A DNA stretch of 64,000 bases from Oscarella lobularis (taxonomy: Eukaryota > Porifera > Homoscleromorpha > Homosclerophorida > Oscarellidae), in NCBI RefSeq assembly GCF_947507565.1, contig NC_089184.1, forward strand, positions 372,001-436,000, given 5' to 3'. Below the pieces are notes generated by a model, which was not told where the DNA came from, did not search any database, and was given only the letters and a program-made list of their open reading frames with translations. The translations under genes were made by a program, and so were the position numbers. Positions 21,381 to 35,000 of the stretch are shown in pieces (within the stretch, counting starts at the first letter, position 1; every line of letters begins with the position of its first letter).

Positions 21381-24300
21381 TTACTCTTCATATTCAATTG
21401 AACTTATTTCTCTTTCATACTGCTGTTTCAAGTTGGCCAGGTACAATCGAAGACCTGCCTCGTCGAGTCTTGAGTTGCGCGCTGCTTGAATGAGACGGTT
21501 GGCAAGCTTGAAGACGGCCCTCTCCTTGAGAGATTCCGGTGATTGTCCCTGCCTCATCTAAAGGTATTTATTAATTAAAACGCGTGCACTCATCTCATTT
21601 GAATTGTGATGCACTTCATCTCTTTCTTCTATTTCAACCACAATTTCTTTCGCTTCTTCTACAACACTTTCGGGCAGAGAACACCTCGCAGCAAGCCGTA
21701 AACCTCAATTGAAAAAATCCCTGCCTAAAATTTAGATCCAAATTTATAAGGTGTACGTACCATAATGCTGATCTGTGCATCTGCCTTTTAGCAGAAGATG
21801 TGGATGATGCAGTTTCTCGTAGAGATCTTCCATCTCTTTCTGCATAAACATAAGAACCCACGAAGGAATGAACAGAACCTCCTTACCTCAACTTCAAAGT
21901 GGTAACTGGAAAAGAAGATAAATATTGAAATATTACGTGAAGAAAAAATGTACTTTTCGACGTTGGCGTAAAGAGAATCAAGCCGAGTCAGTTCCTCAAA
22001 GTGAGTCACGAAAAAAGTAAACGCCTAAAAATTCACTGTAGGATGCCAGCGGCATTCCGTTTTCCTACCTTCGTGGAGATAAGAAACTCGCAGAAAACGT
22101 GGCACAGTCCCACGCCCTCTTCGGCGCTAGTACCTACAATAACACAATGAAAAATTCTTAGCTCGAAATCTGACTTATTACCCCTGCCAAGTTCGTCAAC
22201 GATGATGAGGGAACGATTGGAAACGTTCTAAGACCCCAAGGAGTACACTTAGAAAGAAAAACAACGGGATTTTTAAACCTGAAGAATGTAGTTCGCTTCC
22301 TTCATCTAAGAAACAAAAACGCTCAGCTAAAATTTTCGAAATTACAAATGTTTACCTCAAGCATGAACGTGGAGGCGTTCGTTTCGATGTCGTCATCACT
22401 TCCGATGCGCGAGAAGAGTTGATCCGTCAGGCGAAAGGACGCATATTCGGCGGGAACAAACGAACCCATGTGAGCCATAACGTGTAGCATAGCAACTTGT
22501 CTCAGATACGTCGACTTTCCACTCTGAATAAAGTATATGAGAAAAATCCCCCCACAATAAACGAACTTTTACCATGTTGGGCCCAGTAATGATTTGAAAA
22601 TTGCAATCATTAGAAACATACTGCAGTAGACAAGTACTGTTTAAAAAAATCAATATATAATTTATAGACTCTTACGACGTTATTTGGTATTGGAGAATCG
22701 TCGAGGATTTTATCCAGTACAGGATGCCTACCCCGTTTCACAGCCAGCGTATCAGTAAATTCAGGTCGCACTAAATAAGTCTATGGACGCGTCCCCTGGA
22801 CTCCGAACTGGCTTACCGTAATTCGAAAGCGTGCGAACGTGAGCGAACGAGACGAGCATGTCGAGCATGGCGACGCAGTCTGTCAGCTTATACAGGCACC
22901 CAATGTGGCGACGAAGATCATTAAGAAGATCGTTCATCACACTAGACACTAGTCAATGATTATTTGACTAAGTATTCATCCTACACGTTGGAGAGAAGAT
23001 AAATTTCCTTCAGCGCTTCGCTGACACGATCTGCTTAGGCGAAAATAAAAGATTATTATTCGTTTCTTTATGTAAACGTACCGTTCAATTTAACCTAAAC
23101 GTGAAATCAACGTATATCTTATACTGCTACTTCTACTTACCAGATCCTCAGTCGTTGCGCTGACTGTGTTCTTCGTTTTGACGACTTTGATAAACGTCTC
23201 CGGGAAGGAATCCGGCATTTGCTGGGCCCCTCTACCTCCAACGGTCATCTGAATAAAGAATCCTCTTGACGCGTTGTACGCTGTTCGAAGTGGCAAGTCC
23301 GTCTCGACAGACTCTCGCTGCACGAGAGCTAAATAAAAACAATAAACTCCTCTGTTAGAACCCAGAAGCACGATTACAATTAATATTATCGATTAATTCC
23401 GTGTACGTTTGCCGAGCGATGTCTAGCAATCCTAAAGGCCCCACCAAATAGAATCCCAAGCCATATAAAACGTCTTCGCGCTCACTGACCGTTAATATTA
23501 GGCTAAATAGATATCTAGTCGTCAAAATCTTAAGAAGAGAAGGCGTACCTTGACGGCAAAGCACTTCTGCGTGATCATATGCAACGTTCCGCGCTGATAA
23601 TGCGTGTCGTCGTGAATGATCCTATCGATGTGCTCCATCATGACTATAAAGCGAGGATCATCTAACAACTAGGCCCAATGGAAATCCATCTAGAGACGTC
23701 AATTAAACGCCTTACTTCTTTATGAGCGGTTAGAAGAACGCTTTCGGCGTCCGAGAGTGCGGTCTTTAGCGGGTCGACCAGTTCGAGCGTGTGCTTGACG
23801 TAGACGATGTTTGTGATGCGTTGTTCGGCTGTCTTTGCCGTCTCCTCCTTGGGTATGTGCGCACACGAGGCGAGCGCACGATCCACGTCGAGAAAACGAC
23901 TCAGAACTAAGAATTAAAGTAAAAGAGAACCCCTTTTAATTGTTTCACGTACCGGTTTGAAGATTGCAGAAGAGATCCTTCAGGAAAAGAGCTATCAAAT
24001 GATTTTTTAAAAAAAGTCTGGATATCACCTCTTTTTCTGTGAGTTCTACACGATACAAATCGAGTTATAAAGAGGTCACTGTATGACTAGTTATCTTACC
24101 AGTCACACAGTCTAAGCGCAGTTCAATTGTTTCAATATCTAAATCAAGAGCTACCTACGTCTATAGTATACAAATACGAATCCTAGTTTACCGCAGGGTG
24201 GCTGTAGAACATTGGCACGCAGTAGACGAGCTACAGTAAAGCGTACTAGAATATTCCATGCTTTTTTCTTTACCCTTACCTCCTGACGTCGTTTTCGTGT

Positions 24301-25391
24301 GATTCAGAACGCCAAAGAGAGAGTGGGAGCTCTTCGAATCTCGCGCATTCACAAGCAATTCCAAATTTTTCACGGTGACGACATCTAAAGAGGAAATTGG
24401 AACGTGGACTTTTTTCTCGCAGGAAGTTACCTATCATCATCGTCTGCTCACTGCCACAAAACTCGACCTTGACGGAATTGGGCGCAAAGACAATATTTTG
24501 AACATATTCAACGTATTTCAGAAGCGCCTAAATTGCTGTTAAAACCAAGCAAAGAAAAGAGACAAAGCAAAAAACGTACCGCCGCTGCAGCCAAGCAATA
24601 ATACCTAAGAAAATTCGACAACGTAAAAATTTCAAAATTTAATTTTCTTACTTTGTTGAAATTTCCATTTCTACAGTGCTATACTCTGGAACGCAGAGTC
24701 GTTTCACATACTCGAGACCTTCTCTCAGAAAAATTCCAATTATTCAAATATCAATTTTAGTCTCTTGCCTTTGGTTTCGTTGAAGTATTTTCGTTGGACT
24801 GTCGTCACGTTGGAATCGGGCGAATAATCGCGAACGAGTTGAAACAATTTCGACACATTTTGACCGTCGCATGCCGTATGAGGCATAATGATTTCCAACG
24901 GATTCATAACCTGCAGTTTAGTGAGAACTTTGGCATAAGTCTGACTATCAGCAAACTAGGAGAAAAAATTCCTCAAAAAAAAACCCTAATAATTATTATC
25001 TAAGACCTGAGATAGAAATAATTCGGGTCTCTTTATGTCGATACTCGCCATGCCTATTTCTCCCCTAGCTAGCCCTCTTCCCTCCACAAGAGCTACGTAA
25101 ATATCGTTACGGTTGCCGTGATGATACCAAATTTTATTTTTTTCGACCTATCATGACGGATTGGTCGCGAATTTCCGACGTGAACGTGCTCGTCGCCGTT
25201 CTTCCGGTTGTTATTCGATCGCGCGTCGATGATGTGGATGCTGGCGCGTAGCTCGTTGTCGTCGCCGTTCGCGGCGTTTTGTGGCGATCGCGAGACGCTC
25301 CGCTCCTCGGTTTCAGCCGCTTGCGTGTATTTCGCGAAGCGGCGTTGCTCGACGGGCCCGATTTCGGGATGGAGAGAAGGGAATCGCTCAT
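21381..25391 (-). CDS. MSH4: MutS homologue 4 (meiotic recombination)
   Basis: About 20 small exons with introns of 40-70 bp. The start [20 protein letters not shown] at 25391 opens a Ser/Thr/Arg-rich disordered leader, as in other MSH4. It splices from SVMI into [20 protein letters not shown], a block strongly diagnostic of MSH4. Further blocks are [80 protein letters not shown], the Walker A region [18 protein letters not shown] split by an intron, [15 protein letters not shown] and [10 protein letters not shown]. It ends in a helical tail, [17 protein letters not shown]4 pairs with MSH5 as a clamp on Holliday-junction intermediates and promotes crossovers; like its orthologues it lacks the mismatch-reading N-domain. 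All motifs look intact. Confidence 0.93.
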
Positions 25392-26022
25392 CGGCCCAGC
25401 GGCGCCGAAACCTGAGAGAACAATAGATAGAGGAATCTAGGGAGACGTGCATTAGAACCGTAGTTTGACGTAGACATGAATAGCGAAGCGCTGTGAGAAG
25501 ACGGAAGGCCGTGAGAGAAATGAGTAACCGGAAGTAACTGCAGCTCGCACAATACGGGTTACGGTATTCGCACGTGAGATGTCCGATCACGTGTTTTCCT
25601 TCGACCAATGATGGCGTTTGCTGACTCGGCGGGCTCTTCAAATGCATCGCGCAGCACCGATTTCCTTCAGTTGCGGCCGAGGGTGGATGCGTCGTGGATC
25701 TCTGCGTCGTTTTCCTTGACGGATTGGCTCGGGGGAAGACAAAAGGCAAGTCCTGGATCGTCGGATCAGCGTGGCCCACGGGTAATTCCGTGCCGGAGCT
25801 CCTAGGCAGGGCGATGGGGGGCTTATGCCTCGGTTTACGCACTGGGATTTAACGATCGCTAAAGTCTTATTGTTGCCAATAAGCACGGCTCACGTTAGGC
25901 ACGAGTGAGCACGGCTGTATTCTGTTAAACACAAAAGAAAGAACAGACAGAAAGCAGAAAAGAGATATTGAAGGGGACGGGAACAGACAGGGGAAGGGGG
26001 ATGCATGCATAGAGTCAATAGA
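25392..26022. other. Gap between MSH4 and the retrotransposon
   Basis: The first part is the MSH4 upstream region. From about 25880 it probably belongs to the 3' end of the minus-strand retrotransposon. Open frames of 60-250 residues cross it on both strands, but none has recognisable motifs. Confidence 0.4.
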
Positions 26023-27792
26023 TTAATTAGAGAAAAATCGAATGTCAGTGTCATGAGGACCCAAGCGATCACCCACCGTAGACCCCGGGACGAGAAGCGT
26101 TACCTTGCGAAGAAGGATTTGCGCATTCAAGCGCTGCAGACAAACAGCGAAGCGTCGGCGCCAGTATCGAGCAGCAGCGGGACGGTCATCGAGAAATTCG
26201 ATGGACGGGCGACGGACGATCTTGTTGAAGAAGTCGACGGCGACCGGACTCCAACGTCCGAAGACTTCGAACGTCAAAGGCTCGAAGAGATAACCGAGGG
26301 AGATTGCCTCCGCACGGTATTTTGTCGACTTCTCGGTGTCGCGTAAGATGGCCGCTGCTCCGTTGGTGGAATGGCTCTGCGGCAGACAACTCGGACGTTG
26401 AGGGTGGATGATCGAAACGTCGAGAAGTAATTTCTTGCCATCTTGGTAGTCATAGATGCTGATATCTGGTCGCTTGAAGTCACCAAAGTCGCCCAGTTCC
26501 TCTAGCTCACAGTGGAAATTGACGGATCGTAATAGAGAGAGCCACGTGTGTTGGATGTGATCGTGACGACGAGTTTGGCCTCCATCCTTCCGACAGGTCA
26601 GCGCGTGGTATCCAGCTTCATCCCAGGTGGTAGAGCAAGTGCAGCATGGCAGACTGCGGAGCACAGGAATAGACAGACCCAGCCGAAGAGACACTGCCGT
26701 TTGAAATTCAACGTTGGTAAACGACAGATGTCTCGAGGCCGGGATCGCATCTAACCAAGCGCCCGCGTCTGGACCCGCCGCACTCCTCAACCTAGCTTGG
26801 GTGAAGCGGTTGGCGGACGAGAGCAAACCAGCGTGTTCAGCGTCGAGAAGGAGATGAGAGAGGACCCGCTGAAGCTTGAGATGTTTTTCCGGGAGAGTTG
26901 CGATTGATGGTATCGCTTCCGCCACAGCTGGAGTAGCCTGATAGAGGGCGGACAGCGTGTGAGCAACATGGCCGCAGAAAAGGTTATCGGATGGAGTGAC
27001 AGATACGTCAAGAGCGGATGGAAATTGCTCTAGACGGCTTGGCAACGAGGCAAGGGTAGCTGCCCAGGCACCCAAAAAAGCGCAGGGAGACGTGCGCTCG
27101 GCCAAAGGCAGCCCCATGCCACCTTGAGAGAGACGTAGGTGTAGTTGGCGAAGTTGAATATTGTCAAGCTGGCAGCCAATGATGGAGCAGAAACAGGAGC
27201 GAATGTTGGAGTCATGTTGCTGCGCAGCCTGTTGGATGGTTGACGGTGGAATAGCACGGAGAAGGTGGTTAATTCTGCCCGTTCCACAGTAGCGAAGAAG
27301 AAGTAATGCCGACTGCATGTTGCGAAGCCCACAGAGGCGTTCGAGAAAAGCATTCTCTTCCGCAACAATGCGTAAGCACTCCCCCGCCACATAGGAATCC
27401 GTGCCAATAGGGCAACCCAGGACAGACATTCCCAGCGACGTAAAACCAATGTCCTGCAGTGGCCAAAGCGTGTCAAGACAAGGTGAAAACGCCTGGCATT
27501 TGTCAGGTCGAACAACCAAGCCGACGTCATGCATGCGGCTGCAGAGGACTTGATAAGCTGACACAACCGAGTCGACAGGGCCTCCGATGACTGCATCATC
27601 CAGATAACTAATGACAAAGCCTTCAGAAGCCGCTGCGTGTGCCTCCACCAAGCAAGATTGTAATGCCAGAGAGAACAGAAAAGGACCCAGAGGGTCCCCC
27701 TGTTGCACCCCTTCCTCCGATTTGATGCAGCGGAAGCCATCTTCATGGAGTAGCACCAAAGAAGGAGGAACTGCACGGCTTAGAGGGGGTGT
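26023..27792 (-). mobile_element. 5'-truncated non-LTR retrotransposon with restriction-like endonuclease
   Basis: One open frame of nearly 590 residues. It enters in the middle of a reverse transcriptase: EEGVQQGDPLGPFLFSLALQ (motif 4), then the catalytic SYLDD in FVISYLDDAVIGG (motif 5), then thumb sequence. Towards the C-terminus are a Cys/His knuckle (CCTCSTTWDEAGYHALTC) and a PD-(D/E)XK-like endonuclease core (KRPDISIYDYQDGKKLLLDV). RT plus CCHC plus C-terminal restriction-like endonuclease is the layout of the early-branching R2/NeSL/CRE/Hero-type non-LTR elements. The first RT motifs, with the catalytic FN(S/T)VDR-type block, are absent, so this copy is dead. The frame is nevertheless intact over its length, which suggests a recent insertion. 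Confidence 0.8.
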
Positions 27793-28604
27793 TCAACCAT
27801 GGCCTGGTTGCCGGCACTTTTCTCACCCGATGGCACGATTAGACCGAGGATGATCTGGCCCAGGAGAATTCGATTCGGGCATTGCACTGCCTTTCCTGTC
27901 GACTCCTACAAACAGCAGTCAACCGCTCTCCATCTCGCAAGCGCCGGTTCTTCTCAGCGGAAGACATACCGAAGCGTTTGGTACCACCGCGCCGGGGACT
28001 TCGGTATCAGGGGCCGTCTCTCATCCAGGCGGGTACTGATCGGGGTGGCCGAGGACGTCGCGACTCGCCCTAAATTTTTGGAACGGGTGGCCATCGCTTT
28101 GCGGTGGCTGCCTTGAGCTACGAAGCGTCCGAACCTCCGCGCGGTGTAGCTCGGGTAACGCTAATACGGACGCACGCAAAAAGGTACCTAAAACGACGAT
28201 TTGGCAGTAACTAATTCGTATTTCTAGGATCTAGACGATCGACGAAGAATTTATCCGCACTCGCAGGACTATTTTTAAACGCCGCGTATTTTTTGTATTT
28301 ATATAACGAATAAATGCAGAATTTGTCTCTAGGGATTTGTTCAATTCGCAAAAACGCGCGCGAGAGACCCGTACGCACAGCCTCGAATCGACAGAGGTTC
28401 CCTGCGCAAGGATCGCAGCCCACAGACTCGGAGAGCGTCTTACACAGATCGTTGGGTCTTGCCGTGCTGGTTTCGTTCCATTTCTCGCCGTTTCGAAGCG
28501 AATACAGCGACGAAGAAACAAGAGCGAAATGTACGACCATTGATATCTTTACACATGCTGTATTCTACAATGCGTACAGGAAAACTAAACTAAACTCGTC
28601 AGGT
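27793..28604. other. Unassigned region between the retrotransposon and ORC3, with a 5S-rRNA-like stretch
   Basis: On the minus strand, about 28053 down to 27998, the sequence resembles part of a 5S rRNA gene around box C: it has GATCAGTACC, CTGGATGAGAGACGG and TGATACCG in the right order, but with insertions. No complete 5S gene is present. The rest has open frames on both strands without recognisable features. It may be retrotransposon-flanking or SINE-derived sequence. Confidence 0.3.
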
Positions 28605-31600
28605 TCAAGACGTATTCCAAATTAGTCGCTGCACGTGATCAGTTTTCCTTTTCGTTGGCTTGATAAATCCCATAAATTGAAGTTCTGATATGGCTCTTAT
28701 GAACCGAGCTCTACACAAAGAAAAAAATTGTGGGTGATACTGTCTAAAAAGGTACCGTACTGTGTAATCGTTTCGAGAGGCTGTCCATCTGCTGTTCGTT
28801 TGCGACCTCTTCTTCTTCTGGGCAGACTTCTCTTTGCCCGTCCATCTGACTCCACAACTGAAGCAAATGCCTATAATGATACATAAGTAATCTCACTCGG
28901 TAATTCCAGTATCGAACCTGCAGCCAATCGTGAAGATTTATCAGTTTTCCGCATTCAAGATAAAGGCTGTAAGCTAGGCACACATCTGGAGACGGAGAAC
29001 TGCCACGCAACGTCCGCTTCTGAGCACAAAATATTAAGAAAAAATACTCACATGATATGTTCCATACCCGCTTCTTGAGATATGACTCCGGTTGAGTGAG
29101 AGCCACGTGAAGAGAGCTCCTGATTGGAGGATTTAGCCTCTGCAAGAAAGAACGATTATATCACTGTAGCAAAGAAGAGGCTTGCCTACAATTGCTATAT
29201 TTTCTGAATCATAGCAGACGGTTTCGTGAAGGGGACGAGAGGAGGAGCCTTGCAGCGAAACGCTACCATAGTATCCATTATGTACAAACTCAAAATAAAT
29301 TTATCAATTACCTGAACCACTCGTCAAAAAAGCGACTCGCCATAACTCGAATTTTGTCCAGACGACTCTTCGGCTCTTTCTCACGTGCAGCTGCTTGCTT
29401 TAGCCTCTGAAAAAAAATTCAAAATCTTTACTCAAGACAGCGAGTGATATATTCAAACCTCCTGTAATCTCATCTTCCTTTGAATTGTCGTTTCCGTTGC
29501 CATTGAGCGCGTTTCTCTTGCCCTCGTCGCGATGACTGGAACATCTAAAAACCCGTCTTAGATCAGAGATGAAGTCTGACACGCGTGTCTACCTTTGACA
29601 GTCTCAATTTCCTTCAAGAGAGAAACAATGAGGTCTTTTCTTTCGCTAGAAGGACAGTGGAGGAATCGAGGAAACAAAGGAAGCTGACTTTACCTCGCAG
29701 AAACGCACTCTAGAGCGTCCAACTCAGCCAGACACAAATTTAGCATTTTTATCAGACCAACTTCACTGGTTTGTCTATTCCCAAGTTAGACTGAATACGT
29801 TAAAAAGAACGCTTCTTACTTGAGCATTCTGATTAGACTTTTGTAGCCGGAATGTTGAGGAAGACTGCCACTAGAACAAGCAAGACAAACGTCGTGTAAC
29901 TAGAATAAAAGACGAGGACTTGTAGAGGAATTAGACAGACGTTTCGTCAAGTTTACGTCTGTTCCAAGGCGCGTCGACGGTAATTCTTTCAAAATACACA
30001 ACAGACACTTGAGACTGACGTAGAAATTTTCTCTCGCACGTTGAAGATTTCCCACCAGTTCCACAATACAATCCTATGAATGTCTTACGAGATAAAGTCA
30101 CCATATAGAACAAACAACACGTGGATCACTTTCAAATGCTTTTCATTTGATAGAAGTGTCTTTCTGTCAGGAGAAGGAAGCTCGCCTACATACCTTAAAA
30201 TAATAAGATATTATCAAATAATCATTTTTGACGTCATAGCCTACCTCTGAAAAGACTCCAGAGATTTAATCGATTCAAGTTGACTTTTTGATAGACCCTG
30301 TACCAAACTCTCTCTGTGGCGTCTGTCATTGAGCACTTTTGCATTGCAAAACAGACTAAGGGACATTTTGCTGAAGTGCTCCAAGGCAGCAAACTAAAAA
30401 AAACAACGTCTAAGACAAACAGTAAAAGGATTTCTTCTACTACCTTGATGCCTCGATGAAGACTTTGAAGAGAAAACGCGTGATATATATACCGTTCAAT
30501 TAGATACTGAAAGGGGTGATGGCCAAGTTGAAATGGAAATCGAGGATGTATCAAGAGCTACAAGTAGAGAAAAGAGATTCAAAAAAAAATCTGTAGTATA
30601 AAAGTGCTAACGTTTTCTATGATTTTATCTAAGGACAACATAGCGGTGTTAGATTTGTTGAATTCTTTAATGTAAAGCATGGATATGATTGATTGGGAGA
30701 GCATCTTCTGGAGACCCGCGCCACCAGTGGAAAGACCGAGCACAAGAACCAAAGGAAGACAATCGCAATAGTGACTAGATTCATACGTAAAAAAATCGTC
30801 TAAGAGAGATGTGAATCTTACTTGCATATCTCAATAAAATCCTGTATCAAAGAAGGAAGAAAGCTTTCTAAGTCCTTTAATATAATGATGATGGGATTGC
30901 TTCCATCCTAGAAGCTATGAATAATTATTAATAAATAAAAGGATAACACTACTTACAGCCAATTTGTACCACTTGACCACTTGAGACATATTGTATTGAT
31001 TTCGACAGAGTTTCACTTCTTTCACTTGCTCATCATCATCATCATCGTCGTCATCGTCGTCATCAGCCTATGCTACTATAATTTTCTATTGGAACTAACC
31101 CAGAAAATGACTTCACCCTTATCAACTGACTGACAAATTTCTTCATAAGCGATTTCATATCTAAACACACAAAGTCACCTGATATTTATCAAGACCACGT
31201 CTTTAGCTTACTTGGACAGTCTTCAGCATTCAGAAAAGCTCGATAACATCCTACGTTCTTTTTCAAATAACCCCCGAGTTTTCCAAACAAAGAATCATTA
31301 TCAGTATGACACACACCTTCAATAAAAAATGTCTGATTTTTAGTTTTATTCACTTATTATACATACCCCCAAGGACGACAGCCGTAGGCAATCCTCTCAC
31401 TTTGATTTGACCCAAGTCGACGCTATCTGTCCTCTCTTGAGATGACGTAATGAATGACGTGATTCCATCGAAGATGTCTTGGTATGTCGACGCTGAAGCG
31501 CTCTGGAAGAAAATATCATAGATGGACGTGGCAGGCACAGAGAACGGGTTTTCTGACTTGGAATATTTCTTCTATTTTTGACGTGCACTGGTCGTAGGCG

Positions 31601-31773
31601 TCGCGTCGAGATTTTGCCCATTTTTCGCTTTCGTCGTCTAAACGTTTGAAAGCGACGTGACGTTGCGATTTCGGCTTTCGCTTGGGCACGTGAACGGTGA
31701 TTCCCTGTGCAAGAGACACGAATACAAGAGCCGCTAGTCAGAAAAGTCACGAATTTACCGACACCAAGCTCAT
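28605..31773 (-). CDS. ORC3: Origin recognition complex subunit 3
   Basis: About 20 exons separated by introns of 40-70 bp. Family blocks seen, N to [33 protein letters not shown] (human ORC3 has a similar REIPTAALVLG); [39 protein letters not shown] with HDWLQ; and the last exon [20 protein letters not shown], ending VQRLIWNTS with TGA at 28605-28607. ORC3 is an AAA+-like and winged-helix subunit of the complex that marks replication origins. An acidic insertion coded by repeated GAT/GAC codons (31037-31072) precedes [13 protein letters not shown] used the Met at 31773; an in-frame Met at 31797 would add eight residues. Confidence 0.92.
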
Positions 31774-32011
31774 TCTAGGCGACGTTAGCGCACGCATGGC
31801 GGCAAAAGAGCGGCCACGACAGGCCACGACAAGGCCGCTTCTGCTGTAGGGAGCGATGCATGTCTATAGCTCAATTAATTTTCGACAACAACAAATAATG
31901 CTTACGTTTTTCTTCTATTCGGCACCACGTGCCTACTACAGTATTAGTGGGGGAGTGGTGTGCCCCCGGTGGAGCATTCATTAGATTACTGTGCACTCCA
32001 AGGAGGACGCG
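31774..32011. promoter_or_regulatory. Divergent promoter between ORC3 and the CH-SAM gene
   Basis: The start codons are 238 bp apart and diverge. The stretch includes a direct repeat GGCCACGACA (about 31812-31830) and a CACGTG E-box near 31926. Confidence 0.4.
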
Positions 32012-35000
32012 ATGGACGCCGCCGTGCTCGCTCGTCGAGCGGCGCGACGTGCCAGTGCCGAAGCCTCGACACTGGTAAGCTCACTGAGAAACAAATCATA
32101 GAGACTAGCGTTGAAGTGTGAAAACAAACCGTTCCGCGTTCTATGTAGCTTGACGACCCGACGTGGGTCAACAGTTCGTCGACGTCGGACAAGGCCAGAC
32201 CGAAGAGCTCCACGTTCCTGTCCAAAGTCCACCAGGAGCATCTCTATTCGCGCGGAACTGACGTGAGGAACTCATCGGTGATGGGCGACTGGACGACGAC
32301 CGAATGCCAAGTAAACGATTCACATTTTTCACAGTCTTTCGAAAAACATACCTCGGATTTAGGACGCCTTGGATTGGGTGAACGACGTCTTGAAACGAGC
32401 GAAAGGAACGACGGTGAAGGACGTAGGAAAACTCGGCGACGGCGTCACTCTTCCTCGACTCGTTCAAGTCCTAAGTGAGTTTCGTTGACAAAAGACGCAA
32501 AATCAATATTCATTCTTCCTCTTTGTGTACGTGATCGACGCCACGCAGCGTCGAAGCCCGTCGCAGGCATTCATCCGCGACCGGCTATGAAGATTCACAT
32601 TGTGGAGAATGTGAGAAAATGCTTGCGTTCGATCGAGCAGAACAAAGTCGTTATCCACGGAATAACAGCAGAAGGTTCGTCTCGACATCGCCTCGAGATA
32701 TTATGATACAAAGCATGTGAGCAGATGTCGTTGGGGGAAATTTGAAGACAATCTTAGCCCTGTGCCATTGCTTGAGACTCAGATACAAGGTCAGAATCGA
32801 ATCGGAAGTCGAAGGGTCAGCATAAATTGGATTCCAGGCGCCTGATTCGTCGTTTCAAATCAAGTCTCTGCCGCCGAGATCCTTGAGTCCGACGCGCGAA
32901 GCGTGGGTTACCGAAGATACGGTTGAAACGACCGACGAGAAGGCGAAACGCGTCGAAAATCGACTCTCCAGCTTGCTAAACAGTCCCGAATTGACGAGCG
33001 GAATTTCGCCTGAAATCGAGATAGAAGAAAACGAAGAAAAAGAAGGAGATCATCTCGTTCTGCCGCCACCGCCGCCTTTACCCGAATCGGCACCGCCCTC
33101 CGACCTTCCTTCTTCCGTCGCACCAGATGATGACGTCTACGTCGTAAGAGGACGCCGGATGTTCGATTATTTTGACTTTTACATCCTCGTGATTATTTCT
33201 AGCCATCCGATCCGCTGAGTGACGCTCAACGACCTATCTATAGATCCTCAGAAGCAGTCATGACAGCGTGGAATAAGGACTTCGACACTACCTTGGCCTC
33301 TTCCCTCGAAAAAAGGTATTCTATAGCTCCACCCAGATTCTATGCGTGCGCAATGCGACGTCAGGTTTTCGAGTCCTCCCCGAGATTCGACGACGGCTCG
33401 CCAGCCGTTTTTGACTCCTCGCGGACGAAGTCTTTCCCCTCGTCGTCGCGACGATGACGACGACGAAGTTCCTCTATCTCAGCTCGTGCCGTCGATGCGA
33501 AAAACATCGACGTCGCCGTCGAGGAGATCACTTCCGCCGGAGCCCGAGAAACAGACGGCTTTTACGTCGAATAATCCGCTGAAGGAGATGGGAAAGATGC
33601 CGAAGAAAACACGAAGTCAAGGGAAGAAAAACACAGGGAAGTTTTTACAGGAAGAGAGAAAAGCAAAGACGGATGCGATCGATAGAAGTCCCCGCATCCC
33701 AGTCGACGACGAAGAAGAAACGCCGTCGATAAAACGAAGCGGCGACGTCGTATCGATCACGAAAAAGGATCGCGCTAGCAAGAGCTCCATCGCATCGGTT
33801 CCCGAAATTCTTCCCGCTATGCTTCAAATGACGCAATTGGCGCTCGCTTCGAGACCGGAGAATCCCGTGCCGAATCGTCTCGAATTCGACGTCGACGAAG
33901 ACGAGGTCATAATAGATGAGGAATCGTCGTCGTCGCCGCCGCCGCCGAGCGTTTTGTCGCCTGCGAATGTGAAGGACGCGACGGAACGTTTCCTTCGACC
34001 GGAACCGGTGTCTATCAGTAAGATGTCCGCGTCGCAGTTGGTCGCTCAAATAGCAAGTAAGCGACGATTCGATATAAAGCGCTTTTGAGAGTTGATTTGA
34101 TGCAGTCGCTGATCCCAATTCGTCTTTGACCGTCCTCCTGGAGAATCTCGTCTCGGAAGTGAGCCAGTCTCAAAGAAAAATAAAGTCCTATCCCTTGTTG
34201 CTAGATTGATGACCTGAGGAAGAGACAAGACGATTTGGCGAGGCAATTTGAGAGCGAAAGACAGCTCCTTCGCTCTCAAATACACCGCCAGGCAAAAACA
34301 ATCAAACGCCTCACAATACGAGGTATGGGAGCCCCATGCAATAATAGAACGTACAAGTACAAAGAGACCCTATTTAGATTCCAAAGGGACAGGCCACAGA
34401 AGGCAGCTTCGGTATTTTATCACAAAACGTTCCCTACTATCCGACGTTTATGCGTTTTACCTCTTAGATCCGTTACCAAACACTTTTCCACTGTCGAGTC
34501 CGACGTCGTGAAAGTGGCGCGGTCTGCTGCGCAATTAGCCGCTCAATTGGAACGTCAAGAGACTCTTCAACAGGACGTCGACGCTCTCAAAGAGACCGCC
34601 GCTCTGGGAGAGCCTCGATCATCCGATATTTATCTATCTCCGTCGCCTGCGTCGACGGGAAAGAAAAGTTCCGGCTTGCTCGCGTTTTCGGATGAGATTG
34701 AGAGCAAGCGGTCGAATCGATTGTCGCCTAGCGACTTGCACAGTCCTCAACAAATACAGAAATTAAAAAGGTGATTTGTGACGTTAGAAATTGAATTTCG
34801 CGAGGGAAATTTCTGTTTAGGTTTTTCGGCGAGGAGCCGCCGCTTCTGAAACATTTTCTGAAAAAACTCGGATATGTGGTAACGAAAATTATTGTCAATA
34901 AAAAACCGACTCATTTAATTATAATAATCGGTAGAAACTCATTGGAAAATTTGAGAAAGAAAAGGTTACAATGCTAGAGTTGCCTTACCTGGACGAAGAA

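Noticed and set aside
25093-25842. 249-residue minus-strand frame overlapping the MSH4 start
   Set aside because: A different frame in the same place splices into the diagnostic MSH4 block [14 protein letters not shown], so this longer frame is fortuitous.
26005-26346. Plus-strand frames over the retrotransposon
   Set aside because: Antisense of the RT/endonuclease frame, which has YLDD and RPD...D motifs.
27998-28053. A real 5S rRNA gene
   Set aside because: Only a box-C-like part is visible, with insertions; the 5' half and terminator are missing.
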